A stretch of 64,000 nt of DNA from Corynebacterium caspium DSM 44850 (lineage in GTDB: Bacteria; Actinomycetota; Actinomycetes; Mycobacteriales; Mycobacteriaceae): contig NZ_CP047118.1 of NCBI RefSeq assembly GCF_030440555.1, positions 1,302,001-1,366,000 of the forward strand, given 5' to 3'. Each line of letters opens with the position of its first letter. Position 1 is the stretch's first letter. Below the pieces are notes generated by a model. That model did not search any database. It was given only the letters and a program-made list of their open reading frames with translations, and was not told the origin of the DNA. Made by a program: the position numbers and the translations under genes. Shown here in pieces: positions 48,284 through 56,361 of the stretch.

Positions 48284-49828
48284 TTGCCAAATCCGCGCGA
48301 TTATAAAGAAGTTTCCACCAGCTGGAAAGCCGATATTAGTGCCGGATTAACTGTCGGGATAGTAGCGCTACCTTTAGCTTTAGCTTTTGGAGTGAGCTCC
48401 GGAGTCGGAGCAGAAGCCGGGCTAATCACCGCCATAGTAGCCGGGCTAGTAGCGGCAATATTTGGCGGATCTCCCGTCCAAGTATCTGGCCCAACCGGAG
48501 CCATGGTGGTGGTATTGGCCCCAATTGTGGCCACACATGGCAGTGGAGCTTTAGCCGTGGTTTCCCTCATGGCTGGGGCCTTCGTATTACTGGCAGGAAT
48601 ATTTAATCTAGGGCGCCTTGTGGCGATGATTCCCTGGCCAGTAATTGAAGGCTTCACCGTAGGCATTGGGATCACTATTTTCTGGCAGCAAGTTCCAGCA
48701 GCCGTAGGTGGCAGCTTAGCAAAACCCCAGCTCACGACACTAGCAGTAACCCTAACTACGGTTATTTTGATGCTGGTCCTGGCTAAATTTACCCCGCGTC
48801 TGCCGAGCTCTTTTATTGCCATAATATTAGTAACCCTGGGCAGCATGTGGCTAAAACTTCCATTGGAAACCATCGGTAAATTACCGGATTCTTTACCCAC
48901 CCCAGCAATCCCAACACTAAATATTGCCTTGGTTCAAGCCCTACTTGGACCTGCGCTGGCAGTAGCGGCATTAGCAGCAATTGAGTCCTTATTATCTGCC
49001 AGAGTTGCTGCCTCAATATCAACTACCGGGCCAGTAAATGCGGATCGAGAATTAGTAGGGCAAGGCCTAGCTTCTATCGCGGCCGGATTTTTCGGAGGAA
49101 TGCCGGCAACCGGAGCTATTGCGCGTACTGCGGTAAATGTGCGCGCCGGAGCCCGTACGCGAGTTGCTGGCATTGTGCATGCCATATTTCTAGTTGGCGT
49201 GGTCTATCTAGCCAGCACCCTGGTTAGCACTATTCCTTTGGCGGCCTTAGCCGGAGTTCTTATGGTCACTGCAGCCCGGATGATTTCGCCGCAAATATTT
49301 CGCCAAGTTTTAGAAGCCAGCAAATCCTCAGTAGCAGTTTTCCTGCTCACTGCCACGGTGACCGTGACTGTAGATCTTGTGTGGGCCGTAGGAGTAGGCA
49401 TAATTGCCGCTGGGGCAGTGGCCTTGCGTCGGCTTTCCCAACTTGCGCAGGTGCGTCGGGAGCCACTTCCAGGGTCAGCCCAGCCAGGCGATGACCGCAT
49501 CGGGCTCTTTCAGATAGAAGGTGCCCTATTTTTTGGGGCCGCAGAGAAACTTGGAGCGATGATTGCGGCCTATGAAAATATTGATGTAGCCATCATTCGG
49601 CTTTCACAGGTGCAGCTAATTGATACCACTGGTGCTTTCACTTTGACCCAACTTGTTGAGCAGCTGGAAAGACGCGGCGTCACGGTCTTGATTAAGGGCG
49701 TGCGCCCAGAACATATCCATCTATTAGGGGTTTCGGGGGCTTTAAAACAGCTGCGTCGACCCGAGCATCTTTTCGCAGATTTAAGCCAAGCTGTGGACTA
49801 CGCCAGGTCGCTACTTAAAAGCGCTTGA
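48284..49828 (+). CDS. SulP-family anion transporter with STAS domain
   Basis: A 514-residue membrane protein. About twelve to fourteen helices begin WKADISAGLTVGIVALPLALAFG, a SulP signature, with VQVSGPTGAMVVV in the third segment and GGMPATGAIARTAVNVRAGA further on. The C-terminal STAS domain (about 400-510) has QLIDTTGAFTLTQLVEQL. SulP proteins carry sulfate or bicarbonate; substrate choice cannot be made. The only common start codon in frame before the conserved region is TTG 48284, which has no ribosome binding site nearby; a CTG at 48266 has GAGGTG upstream. It lies between the two ribosomal protein groups. Confidence 0.88.
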   Translation: MPNPRDYKEVSTSWKADISAGLTVGIVALPLALAFGVSSGVGAEAGLITAIVAGLVAAIFGGSPVQVSGPTGAMVVVLAPIVATHGSGALAVVSLMAGAFVLLAGIFNLGRLVAMIPWPVIEGFTVGIGITIFWQQVPAAVGGSLAKPQLTTLAVTLTTVILMLVLAKFTPRLPSSFIAIILVTLGSMWLKLPLETIGKLPDSLPTPAIPTLNIALVQALLGPALAVAALAAIESLLSARVAASISTTGPVNADRELVGQGLASIAAGFFGGMPATGAIARTAVNVRAGARTRVAGIVHAIFLVGVVYLASTLVSTIPLAALAGVLMVTAARMISPQIFRQVLEASKSSVAVFLLTATVTVTVDLVWAVGVGIIAAGAVALRRLSQLAQVRREPLPGSAQPGDDRIGLFQIEGALFFGAAEKLGAMIAAYENIDVAIIRLSQVQLIDTTGAFTLTQLVEQLERRGVTVLIKGVRPEHIHLLGVSGALKQLRRPEHLFADLSQAVDYARSLLKSA

Positions 49829-49951
49829 AATCCGACTTGTTAATAACGGCGCTTAATGTGTAAGATTCTCCCTTGCTGTTGTCGAAAATATTCGTTAACG
49901 CCCCGTCGATGCCGAAAGGCTGATGTGGGCGGCAAGGAGAAAGTTAAACCC

Positions 49952-50188
49952 ATGTCGGCATTTTGCCAGGTAACGGGACGCAAGCCGAGTTTCGGCAAGC
50001 AAGTCTCGCACTCGCACCGCCGTACGTCGCGCCGTTGGAATCCCAACATTCAGCGCCGTCGGTTCTACCTGCCCTCTGAGGGCCGTACCATCACCCTGAA
50101 TGTATCCACCAAGGGACTGAAAGTTATTGACCGCGATGGCATTGAGTCCGTGGTTGCTCAGATCCGCGCACGTGGAGAGAAGGTTTAA
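49952..50188 (+). CDS. rpmB: Ribosomal protein L28, zinc-free form
   Basis: A 78-residue L28 beginning [20 protein letters not shown] and containing [20 protein letters not shown]. Only one cysteine is present, so the four-cysteine zinc site of the other paralogue type is absent. AAGGAGAAAG lies about 10 bases upstream. It is the first gene of rpmB-rpmG-rpsN-rpsR. Confidence 0.95.
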   Translation: MSAFCQVTGRKPSFGKQVSHSHRRTSRRWNPNIQRRRFYLPSEGRTITLNVSTKGLKVIDRDGIESVVAQIRARGEKV

Positions 50189-50191
50189 AAG

Positions 50192-50356
50192 ATGGCACGT
50201 AATGACATTCGTCCAATCATCAAGCTGAAGTCCACCGCTGGTACTGGCTACACCTATGTAACCCGTAAAAATAAGCGGAATAATCCGGATCGCATCACTC
50301 TAAAGAAATACGATCCTGTAATTCGTCAGCACGTTGATTTCCGCGAGGAGCGATAA
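50192..50356 (+). CDS. rpmG: Ribosomal protein L33, zinc-free form
   Basis: A 54-residue protein beginning [20 protein letters not shown] and ending HVDFREER. It has no cysteine, whereas zinc-binding L33 has two CxxC pairs. It starts 3 bases after the rpmB stop. Confidence 0.95.
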   Translation: MARNDIRPIIKLKSTAGTGYTYVTRKNKRNNPDRITLKKYDPVIRQHVDFREER

Positions 50357-50359
50357 TCT

Positions 50360-50665
50360 ATGGCTAAGAAGTCCAAGATCGTTAAGAACGAAAAGCGCAA
50401 GGAAATCGTCGCCCGCTACGCGGAACGCCGTGCAGAACTGCGCGCAATTATCAAAAGCCCCAACACCTCTGACGAGGACCGTCTGGATGCACAGTTCGAG
50501 CTGAATCGTCAGCCTCGCGACGCCGCTGCAGTACGTGTCCGCAATCGCGATGCCCATGACGGCCGTCCGCGCGGATTCCTCCGCAAGTTCGGCGTTTCAC
50601 GTGTTCGCATGCGTGAGATGGCTCACCGTGGTGAGCTACCGGGTATCCGTAAGTCCAGCTGGTAA
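50360..50665 (+). CDS. rpsN: Ribosomal protein S14, zinc-free long form
   Basis: A 101-residue S14. The 101-residue length and the lack of CxxC motifs mark the zinc-independent form, compared with the 61-residue zinc-binding type. The conserved end [20 protein letters not shown] and LPGIRKSSW is intact. It starts 3 bases after rpmG. Confidence 0.96.
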   Translation: MAKKSKIVKNEKRKEIVARYAERRAELRAIIKSPNTSDEDRLDAQFELNRQPRDAAAVRVRNRDAHDGRPRGFLRKFGVSRVRMREMAHRGELPGIRKSSW

Positions 50666-50685
50666 AAGGGAGTTGAGTTACCACT

Positions 50686-50931
50686 ATGAAGCGTAACAAC
50701 CGCCGCGTACGGATCGAACCGACCCGTCGCCCCAAGAAAAACCCGCTGAAAGCTGCGGGGATCGAAAAAGTGGACTACAAGGATATCAATACCCTTCGTC
50801 TGTTCATTTCTGACCGTCACAAGATTCGTTCACGTCGCGTAACTGGCCTCACTCCGAAGCAGCAGCGCGAAGTGGCAACCGCTGTAAAGAACGCACGCGA
50901 AATGGCTCTCCTGCCGTTCACCAGCCGCTAA
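50686..50931 (+). CDS. rpsR: Ribosomal protein S18, zinc-free form
   Basis: An 81-residue S18 with [20 protein letters not shown] and [20 protein letters not shown]. No cysteines are present. AAGGGAG lies about 13 bases before the ATG. It ends the ribosomal protein operon, followed by a strong terminator. Confidence 0.96.
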   Translation: MKRNNRRVRIEPTRRPKKNPLKAAGIEKVDYKDINTLRLFISDRHKIRSRRVTGLTPKQQREVATAVKNAREMALLPFTSR

Positions 50932-51013
50932 ATAGCAATTGCTTGATAGCATCTGGGACGCATCTTCACAACAGCGCGCTTTATTCGCTGAATAATGTGG
51001 CATTATAAAGCGT

Positions 51014-51053
51014 AAAGTCACGCACCTGAGAGTTCGGGTGCGTGACTTTTTTA
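51014..51053 (+). terminator. Intrinsic terminator of the rpmB-rpsR operon
   Basis: AAAGTCACGCACC and GGGTGCGTGACTTT form a stem of about 13 pairs, followed by a run of T residues. Confidence 0.95.
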
Positions 51054-51112
51054 GTCTTACCAACTGGGTGTTATCTTAAAGATTATTATCCCTAAAACGG
51101 AGTGAAATTCAC

Positions 51113-51781
51113 ATGCCTCAGCTTCCTAATAAAGCTAATCGCAAAGAGATGACCACGCGCACTCGCATTCTTGATAGTGCAGCTGAACTTTTTAGCTCGC
51201 ATAGTTATGCTCAAACTTCAACGCATCAAATTGCCGATAATATCGGGATGCGCCAGGCTTCGCTTTATTATTATTTTCCCTCGAAGATCGCTATCCTCGA
51301 GACCCTTTTGAAATATTTCACCGATACGGCAATGAAGCTCAGCAAGTATCTAGAAACTCGACCTGATATCAGCGTTGAGCAAAAACTGTGGACCCTTGTA
51401 GCTGGGATCGCACGTCTTTTGCTGGCCTGTCGCTGGAATGTCGGACGCATCTATTACCTAGCTAACGACACCAACGATGACCCAGAATTCACCAATGCAG
51501 TAGCCATTCGCGATGAACTCAAGACTGCCTTCGAGCGCCTTGCTGCTCAAATTGTTGGCCAGTGGGATCCCCGTACCCTCCTACCCTTCCACCTAGTGAT
51601 GGCCATCACCGAAATGCACCCCAATTCCGGAACCATCCCCCGGATGTTGCGGGATAGCTCCCTGCCTAAACAAGCCAAGATGCTAGCCGATGCCACCCTA
51701 GACTTGCTACATGCCCCACTTCCAGAAGATCGCGAGGAAGTAGCCCTTGAGCTTATTCGTCAAGCTGACGAAGTCAACTAA
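51113..51781 (+). CDS. amtR: TetR-family nitrogen regulator AmtR
   Basis: A 222-residue TetR regulator. The helix-turn-helix region reads TSTHQIADNIGMRQASLYYYFPSK, close to AmtR of C. glutamicum, and the C-terminal domain also matches in WNVGRIYYL, LPFHLVMAITEM and KMLADATLDLL. In C. glutamicum AmtR represses nitrogen assimilation genes and is released by the adenylylated PII protein GlnK. The long Arg-rich arm that precedes the DNA-binding domain in C. glutamicum is much shorter here. Its place between rpsR and purH matches the C. glutamicum order as I recall it. A TetR regulator of other specificity is less likely. Confidence 0.85.
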   Translation: MPQLPNKANRKEMTTRTRILDSAAELFSSHSYAQTSTHQIADNIGMRQASLYYYFPSKIAILETLLKYFTDTAMKLSKYLETRPDISVEQKLWTLVAGIARLLLACRWNVGRIYYLANDTNDDPEFTNAVAIRDELKTAFERLAAQIVGQWDPRTLLPFHLVMAITEMHPNSGTIPRMLRDSSLPKQAKMLADATLDLLHAPLPEDREEVALELIRQADEVN

Positions 51782-51797
51782 TTTTGCTAAAAACTAA

Positions 51798-51833
51798 AGG
51801 CGCTAGATCCACTCTCTTGCAGATCTAGCGCCT
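51798..51833. terminator. Bidirectional terminator between amtR and purH
   Basis: AGGCGCTAGATC and GATCTAGCGCCT form a perfect 12-pair stem with an 12-base loop; a T-rich end follows on the plus strand and an A-rich start precedes it. It separates two convergent genes. Confidence 0.9.
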
Positions 51834-51869
51834 ATTTTGCACTCTTCAAGTGCCCTTAGTCTTAGTGTT

Positions 51870-53426
51870 TTAGTGGAAGAAGTGCCGGGTTCCACCAGTG
51901 GTGTACATAGTCACTCCAGCTGCAGCTGCAGCCGCAATAACCTCTTCATCCCGAATAGAACCACCAGGTTGAACTACCGCTACTACCCCGGCATCAGCCA
52001 ATACCTGGAAGCCATCAGCAAAGGGGAAGAAAGCATCGGAGGCAGCTACTGCCCCACGCGCACGTTCTTCACCCGGAGCCAAAGTATTAGCGCGCTCTAC
52101 GGCTAATTTTGCAGAATCTACCCGGTTTACCTGGCCCATACCTGCGCCTACTGTAGCTCGATCCTTAGCCAGCACAATGGCATTGGATTTCACCGCGCGC
52201 GCCGCCCGCCAAGCAAATTCTAGATCTGCCATAGTCGCGGCATCGGCAGGTTCCCCAGCTACTAATTCCCAATTAGCAGAATCATCGCCAGTGGCCTGGA
52301 AAAGATCTTTTTCTTGAACTAGCAAGCCCCCGGCAATCTCTTTGAATTCAGTTTTGACCGTAGGTGCCTCAGCTTGGAGAATGCGCAGGTTTTTCTTCTC
52401 CTGCAAGATCTCCAAAGCAGCCGCATCATAAGCTGGGGCAATAATAACCTCAGTAAAAATGGGACGCACCTGTGCAGCCATTTCGGCGGTAACCGGGCGA
52501 TTAGCAGCAATTACTCCCCCATAAGCACTAACTGGATCACAGGCATGCGCAGCCGCATGAGCAGCAGCGATATCATCAGCTACCGCAATACCGCAAGGAT
52601 TAGCGTGCTTAATAATGGCCACAGCTGGTTCGGAATAATCCCAAGCAGCCCGCCAAGCGGCATCGCTATCTTGATAATTATTAAAGCTCATCTCCTTGCC
52701 CCCGAATTGCTTAGCACTAGCTAATCCGCCGCCTTCTACAGCGCTGTACAGGGCGGCCTTTTGATGCGGGTTTTCGCCATATCGCAATACCCTATCCAAA
52801 GTATAGGAAGCCCCTACCCACTCCGGGGTATCAGCAGTAGAGCTAAACCAAGTAGCAACCGCAATATCATATTCGGCGGTATGTCGGAAAGCTTTAGCAG
52901 CTAGTTCTTGGCGAGTACGCAAATCCAAGGCGCCAGCTTGCACCGCAGCGGCCACCGTCGAATAATCAGCTGGATCTACAACCACAGCCACCGAATGATG
53001 GTTCTTAGCAGCAGCACGCACCATAGTTGGCCCGCCGATATCAATTTTTTCAATACACTCTGCCGCATCAGCGCCAGAAGCTACCGTCTCTTGAAAAGGA
53101 TAAAGGTTAACCACTACCAATTGGAAAGGTTCCACCTCTAGCTCCTGCAATTCTGCAGCATGAGCTTTTTTAGTCATATCCGCCAAAATGCCAGCATGAA
53201 TTCGGGGATGCAAGGTTTTAACCCGACCATCTAGGCATTCTGGAAATTGCGTAATTTCTTCCACCGGAGTTACCGGAACCCCAGCAGCAGCAATACGCTG
53301 GGCAGTGGAACCAGTAGATACCAACTCCACCCCAGCATCATGTAGCGAACGGGCAAAATCTTCCACACCGGTCTTATCAAAGACACTAATTAAGGCGCGA
53401 CGGACGGCAACAGAGCCATTGGTCAT
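51870..53426 (-). CDS. purH: Bifunctional AICAR transformylase/IMP cyclohydrolase
   Basis: A 518-residue enzyme that performs the last two steps of IMP synthesis. The N-terminal IMP cyclohydrolase (MGS-like) domain begins [20 protein letters not shown] and includes [10 protein letters not shown]; the transformylase domain has [26 protein letters not shown], and the catalytic KHANPCGIA. It overlaps the purN stop by 4 bases. Confidence 0.96.
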   Translation of the reverse strand: MTNGSVAVRRALISVFDKTGVEDFARSLHDAGVELVSTGSTAQRIAAAGVPVTPVEEITQFPECLDGRVKTLHPRIHAGILADMTKKAHAAELQELEVEPFQLVVVNLYPFQETVASGADAAECIEKIDIGGPTMVRAAAKNHHSVAVVVDPADYSTVAAAVQAGALDLRTRQELAAKAFRHTAEYDIAVATWFSSTADTPEWVGASYTLDRVLRYGENPHQKAALYSAVEGGGLASAKQFGGKEMSFNNYQDSDAAWRAAWDYSEPAVAIIKHANPCGIAVADDIAAAHAAAHACDPVSAYGGVIAANRPVTAEMAAQVRPIFTEVIIAPAYDAAALEILQEKKNLRILQAEAPTVKTEFKEIAGGLLVQEKDLFQATGDDSANWELVAGEPADAATMADLEFAWRAARAVKSNAIVLAKDRATVGAGMGQVNRVDSAKLAVERANTLAPGEERARGAVAASDAFFPFADGFQVLADAGVVAVVQPGGSIRDEEVIAAAAAAGVTMYTTGGTRHFFH

Positions 53427-54070
53427 AATATGAAGTGAACCTCTCCTGATGAAGTACGCTGGGCGCCGTTAAGTACGGCGACGATTAGTTCGCGCTCTAC
53501 GCGTTTAATTCGCTCATGCAATGCGGGTTCATCATCTGTGGGCAAAACCTCAACTGGCCTTTGGGCAATAATTTTTCCAGTATCTACCCCTTCGTCAATG
53601 AAATGGACGGTAGAACCAGTAATTTTGACCCCATAAGACAAAGCATCACGCACCGCATGCGCGCCAGGAAAAGCTGGCAAAAGCGCTGGGTGCGTGTTAA
53701 TAATGCGGCCTGGAAAAGCGTCGAGGAAGTTCTTGCCCAAGATTTTCATGAAACCTGCAGATACCACAATATCGGGATCATATGCCGCGACTTGTTTAGC
53801 TAAGTTGTGATTCCACTGTGCTCGATCAAGGGGTGCTTGGCCGGGCGGTGCTTGGCCTGGGGGTGCTTGGCCGTCGGCGGGGGCATTTGGGTTACCAAAT
53901 TGCACCACATGGGCTGGTACGCCGGCTTTTTCTGCCCGCGCTAAGGCTGGACAGTCAGTATCAGCGACTACGGCGCACACTTCATAAGCGCCATCGCGGT
54001 GGTCAAGGATGCTCTGTAATAAAGTGCCGGTGCCCGAGACGAGCACCACAAGGCGAAGCGTGGACGTCAC
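53423..54070 (-). CDS. purN: Phosphoribosylglycinamide formyltransferase
   Basis: A 215-residue GAR transformylase of purine synthesis. Typical segments are [36 protein letters not shown], the catalytic [14 protein letters not shown] and [17 protein letters not shown]. Between residues about 60 and 85 there is an insertion with three copies of PPGQA-like units, encoded by a 15-base repeat (53824-53882). The normal fold has a short loop there, so function is probably kept. It overlaps purH, forming the purN-purH operon. Confidence 0.95.
   Translation of the reverse strand: MTSTLRLVVLVSGTGTLLQSILDHRDGAYEVCAVVADTDCPALARAEKAGVPAHVVQFGNPNAPADGQAPPGQAPPGQAPLDRAQWNHNLAKQVAAYDPDIVVSAGFMKILGKNFLDAFPGRIINTHPALLPAFPGAHAVRDALSYGVKITGSTVHFIDEGVDTGKIIAQRPVEVLPTDDEPALHERIKRVERELIVAVLNGAQRTSSGEVHFIL
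53824..53882 (-). repeat. 15-base in-frame tandem repeat in purN
   Basis: Units like GGTGCTTGGCCTGGG repeat three to four times with small changes. They encode Pro-Gly-Gln-Ala-Pro in the loop after residue 60. Confidence 0.85.
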
Positions 54071-54080
54071 CTGCCAGAGC

Positions 54081-55259
54081 TTAGCGATTCCGCACTTTGT
54101 CTACCCCCACCAGAGCTAAACCTAGGCCAGTTACCCAGATTGCGGCCAAGATTCCAGCCAGCCAGAAAGTAGGCCCAACCTGCCCTATTTGGGCCAGATT
54201 TCCGCTGCTTAACCAAGAAATCCAGGCCATCACTAAACCAGCTGATACCCCGGCAACCACAGCTTCTCGCCAGCCACCGCGACGTTTTTTATATAGCACT
54301 GCTACCCCCACCAAGGGGGTTATTAGAACCAATACCGGAATCCACAAGGGCGCTGTTTGCGGGAGCGCACCGAAGGCTGGGATCGGCGGTAAGTTTAGGA
54401 ATTGGGCACTAAAAACGCTAAGCGAGGCATATGAAAAACGGATTTCGCCACCTAGCAAATATGCAGCCCCGCTGACGGCAAAATTTGGGGCATAAAGCAA
54501 GCTCAACACCCAAGTTGCCGCATAACCGAAACCGGTGAGTTGCTGGAAAATTTGCACTTGCCACTGCCAATTTATGGCTATACCAATTAGCCACAAGATA
54601 GCTCCAGCGCCCAGCATCGCGACGGTGGTGTGCAAACCTAAACGCGCCGCATCCACTAAATCTTCCGGCCAATCAATACGCCTAGCCAGGGCTCGCCATA
54701 GACGTGCCCGCATCCCGAAGATGAGCGCTCCGGTATGTAATAAAAACGTATTGCAAAAAGCCATATATATAGGTGGGGTGGCAATTGGAAATACTTGGGC
54801 GGCATCGGCGATCATGGCCCAGGCAATTCCGGTAATTAGCAGTGGAATTACTAAGGTATAGCCAGCTAGGATGCTAAGCCCGATTAAACTGATGCGATCT
54901 TTTACCGCTTTATATACCTGATGGGAAACTATCCAGAAAAGTGCGGCGGCCGGTAGCAGCGGCAAGAACCCAACTTGGTTTTCCTGAAAAATAATGGGAA
55001 CTAAGTTTATTCCCAACCAAAAATTAGCGATAGTAGCTGGCAGCTTGGCGACACTGAGCCCGAAAAGCAAAATCGTGGCCGTGGACAACACGATAACGAG
55101 CAAAAGCGGGATTAGGTTTGCTACCCCCATTTGGATTAGATAGGTCTTCCACGCAGGTGCCGATGGTTTTTGTAGCTCTTTCTGCGGCACTTGCCTAACC
55201 GGAACAGCCTGCGGCTTGCGCGGACGACGCGTGGGGCGGGTGTTTTTACTGGGGCTCAT
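54081..55259 (-). CDS. perM: DUF6350 membrane protein, PerM-like
   Basis: A 392-residue membrane protein. A basic, proline-rich cytoplasmic N terminus (to about residue 45) precedes about ten hydrophobic helices. It sits just upstream of purN on the same strand, the position of Rv0955 (PerM) in Mycobacterium tuberculosis, a protein that supports cell division under stress. I choose the ATG at 55259, since the frame upstream to 55340 includes no family-like sequence. Orthology rests on position and topology. Confidence 0.75.
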   Translation of the reverse strand: MSPSKNTRPTRRPRKPQAVPVRQVPQKELQKPSAPAWKTYLIQMGVANLIPLLLVIVLSTATILLFGLSVAKLPATIANFWLGINLVPIIFQENQVGFLPLLPAAALFWIVSHQVYKAVKDRISLIGLSILAGYTLVIPLLITGIAWAMIADAAQVFPIATPPIYMAFCNTFLLHTGALIFGMRARLWRALARRIDWPEDLVDAARLGLHTTVAMLGAGAILWLIGIAINWQWQVQIFQQLTGFGYAATWVLSLLYAPNFAVSGAAYLLGGEIRFSYASLSVFSAQFLNLPPIPAFGALPQTAPLWIPVLVLITPLVGVAVLYKKRRGGWREAVVAGVSAGLVMAWISWLSSGNLAQIGQVGPTFWLAGILAAIWVTGLGLALVGVDKVRNR

Positions 55260-55418
55260 GATGTGCCCATTCTTACATGAAAGCCTAAATAAACGGGGCA
55301 GACATGACGGAATACCTTGCTGTGTAACGCCTAGCAACAACCTGGCGATAAGCTTTTGTCATCTCAAGGTTGCCCCATCGCCTTCGAGACGCTATTGTTA
55401 CCGAGCGTAGATAACAGA

Positions 55419-56138
55419 TTGGTTACGAAGTTTAAGAAAGTGGGCGCTGTGGGCAAGCATCGCAAGATCTCCTCGGCTCAAACAGCTAAAGGCCGCGTGG
55501 CCTTACTGGCCCTAACCACAGGTGCAGTTTCCTCTGCTGGAGTTTGTGGCGTAGCCGCAGCCCAAGCAAATTCCTTAGAAAACCCCTCACCCTTCTCTTT
55601 AGCTTCTGATACTTCCGACCTAGCGGAAATCGAAGCCCCCCAAATCCTGGAAATATCTGAATTCCGGCCCGCTGTGGATTTGGATATGCAATTAACCAAA
55701 GCCGTAGATTCAAATAATGATCGTATCGCTGCCGACGCAGCTGCGCGCCTCCCCAAAACAGTAAGCCCTGCCGCTGGCACTCTTACCTCTGGCTACGGCG
55801 CCCGCTGGGGAACGGTACACCGCGGCATAGATATTGCTAATGCGTACGGCACCCCAATTTATGCCGCTATGGATGGGGTAGTTATCAGCGCTGGCCCCGC
55901 AGCCGGTTTTGGCCAATGGGTGCGCATCCAACATGAAGATGGCACCGTTACTGTTTATGGACATATCGCTACTATTGACGTAGTTGAAGGCCAAGCTGTA
56001 ACTGCTGGACAACAAATTGCCGGCATGGGTTCCATGGGATTTTCCACCGGTAACCATCTACATTTTGAAGTTCACCCCGCTGGCGGCGATGCCATCGATC
56101 CGCTTCCCTGGCTTGCTGAACGCGGTGTTAATCTATAA
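55419..56138 (+). CDS. M23-family peptidoglycan endopeptidase
   Basis: A secreted protein of about 239 residues. A basic start and hydrophobic segment (ALLALTTGAVSSAGVCGVAAAQA) form a signal peptide, a linker of about 70 residues follows, and the LytM/M23 domain has HRGIDIANAYGTPIYA, YGHIATI and the zinc-binding HLHFEVH. It should cleave peptide cross-links in the wall. No ATG is available near the 5' end; the TTG at 55419 lies 5 bases after TAGATA, a leaderless fit, while GTG codons at 55440 and 55449 and an upstream start at 55356 are alternatives. Confidence 0.88.
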   Translation: MVTKFKKVGAVGKHRKISSAQTAKGRVALLALTTGAVSSAGVCGVAAAQANSLENPSPFSLASDTSDLAEIEAPQILEISEFRPAVDLDMQLTKAVDSNNDRIAADAAARLPKTVSPAAGTLTSGYGARWGTVHRGIDIANAYGTPIYAAMDGVVISAGPAAGFGQWVRIQHEDGTVTVYGHIATIDVVEGQAVTAGQQIAGMGSMGFSTGNHLHFEVHPAGGDAIDPLPWLAERGVNL

Positions 56139-56166
56139 TTCTGCGCAGTTAATCACCACATATTTT

Positions 56167-56197
56167 GCCTCGGCCTTATAGCCGAGGCTTTATTTAT
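56167..56197 (+). terminator. Intrinsic terminator of the M23 peptidase gene
   Basis: GCCTCGGC-CTTATA-GCCGAGGC forms a perfect 8-pair stem followed by TTTATTTAT, 29 bases after the stop codon. Confidence 0.9.
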
Positions 56198-56234
56198 GCG
56201 GATAACTGCAGCTCTCTCCCAGGGAGATAGCGAT

Positions 56235-56276
56235 GCGCGGCTTGCGGCGCGCGGCTTGCGGCTTGCTGCGCGCGGC
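56235..56276 (+). repeat. GC-rich imperfect tandem repeat
   Basis: Copies of GCGCGGCTTGCGG and CGGCTTGC occur with a period of about 14 bases in the short space between the M23 peptidase and pcrA. It is far richer in GC than its surroundings. Confidence 0.6.
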
Positions 56277-56361
56277 GACAGCGCGGAGAACGGCGCACCT
56301 CACTGCGGCTACCGCTACCACTGCGCGCCGCTTTTTAAAGGCTTTATCGTATTTAGCTGAT

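Noticed and set aside
49856..49951. N-terminal extension of L28
   Set aside because: The longer frame has no family sequence; the ATG at 49952 has a good ribosome binding site and gives the normal L28 start.
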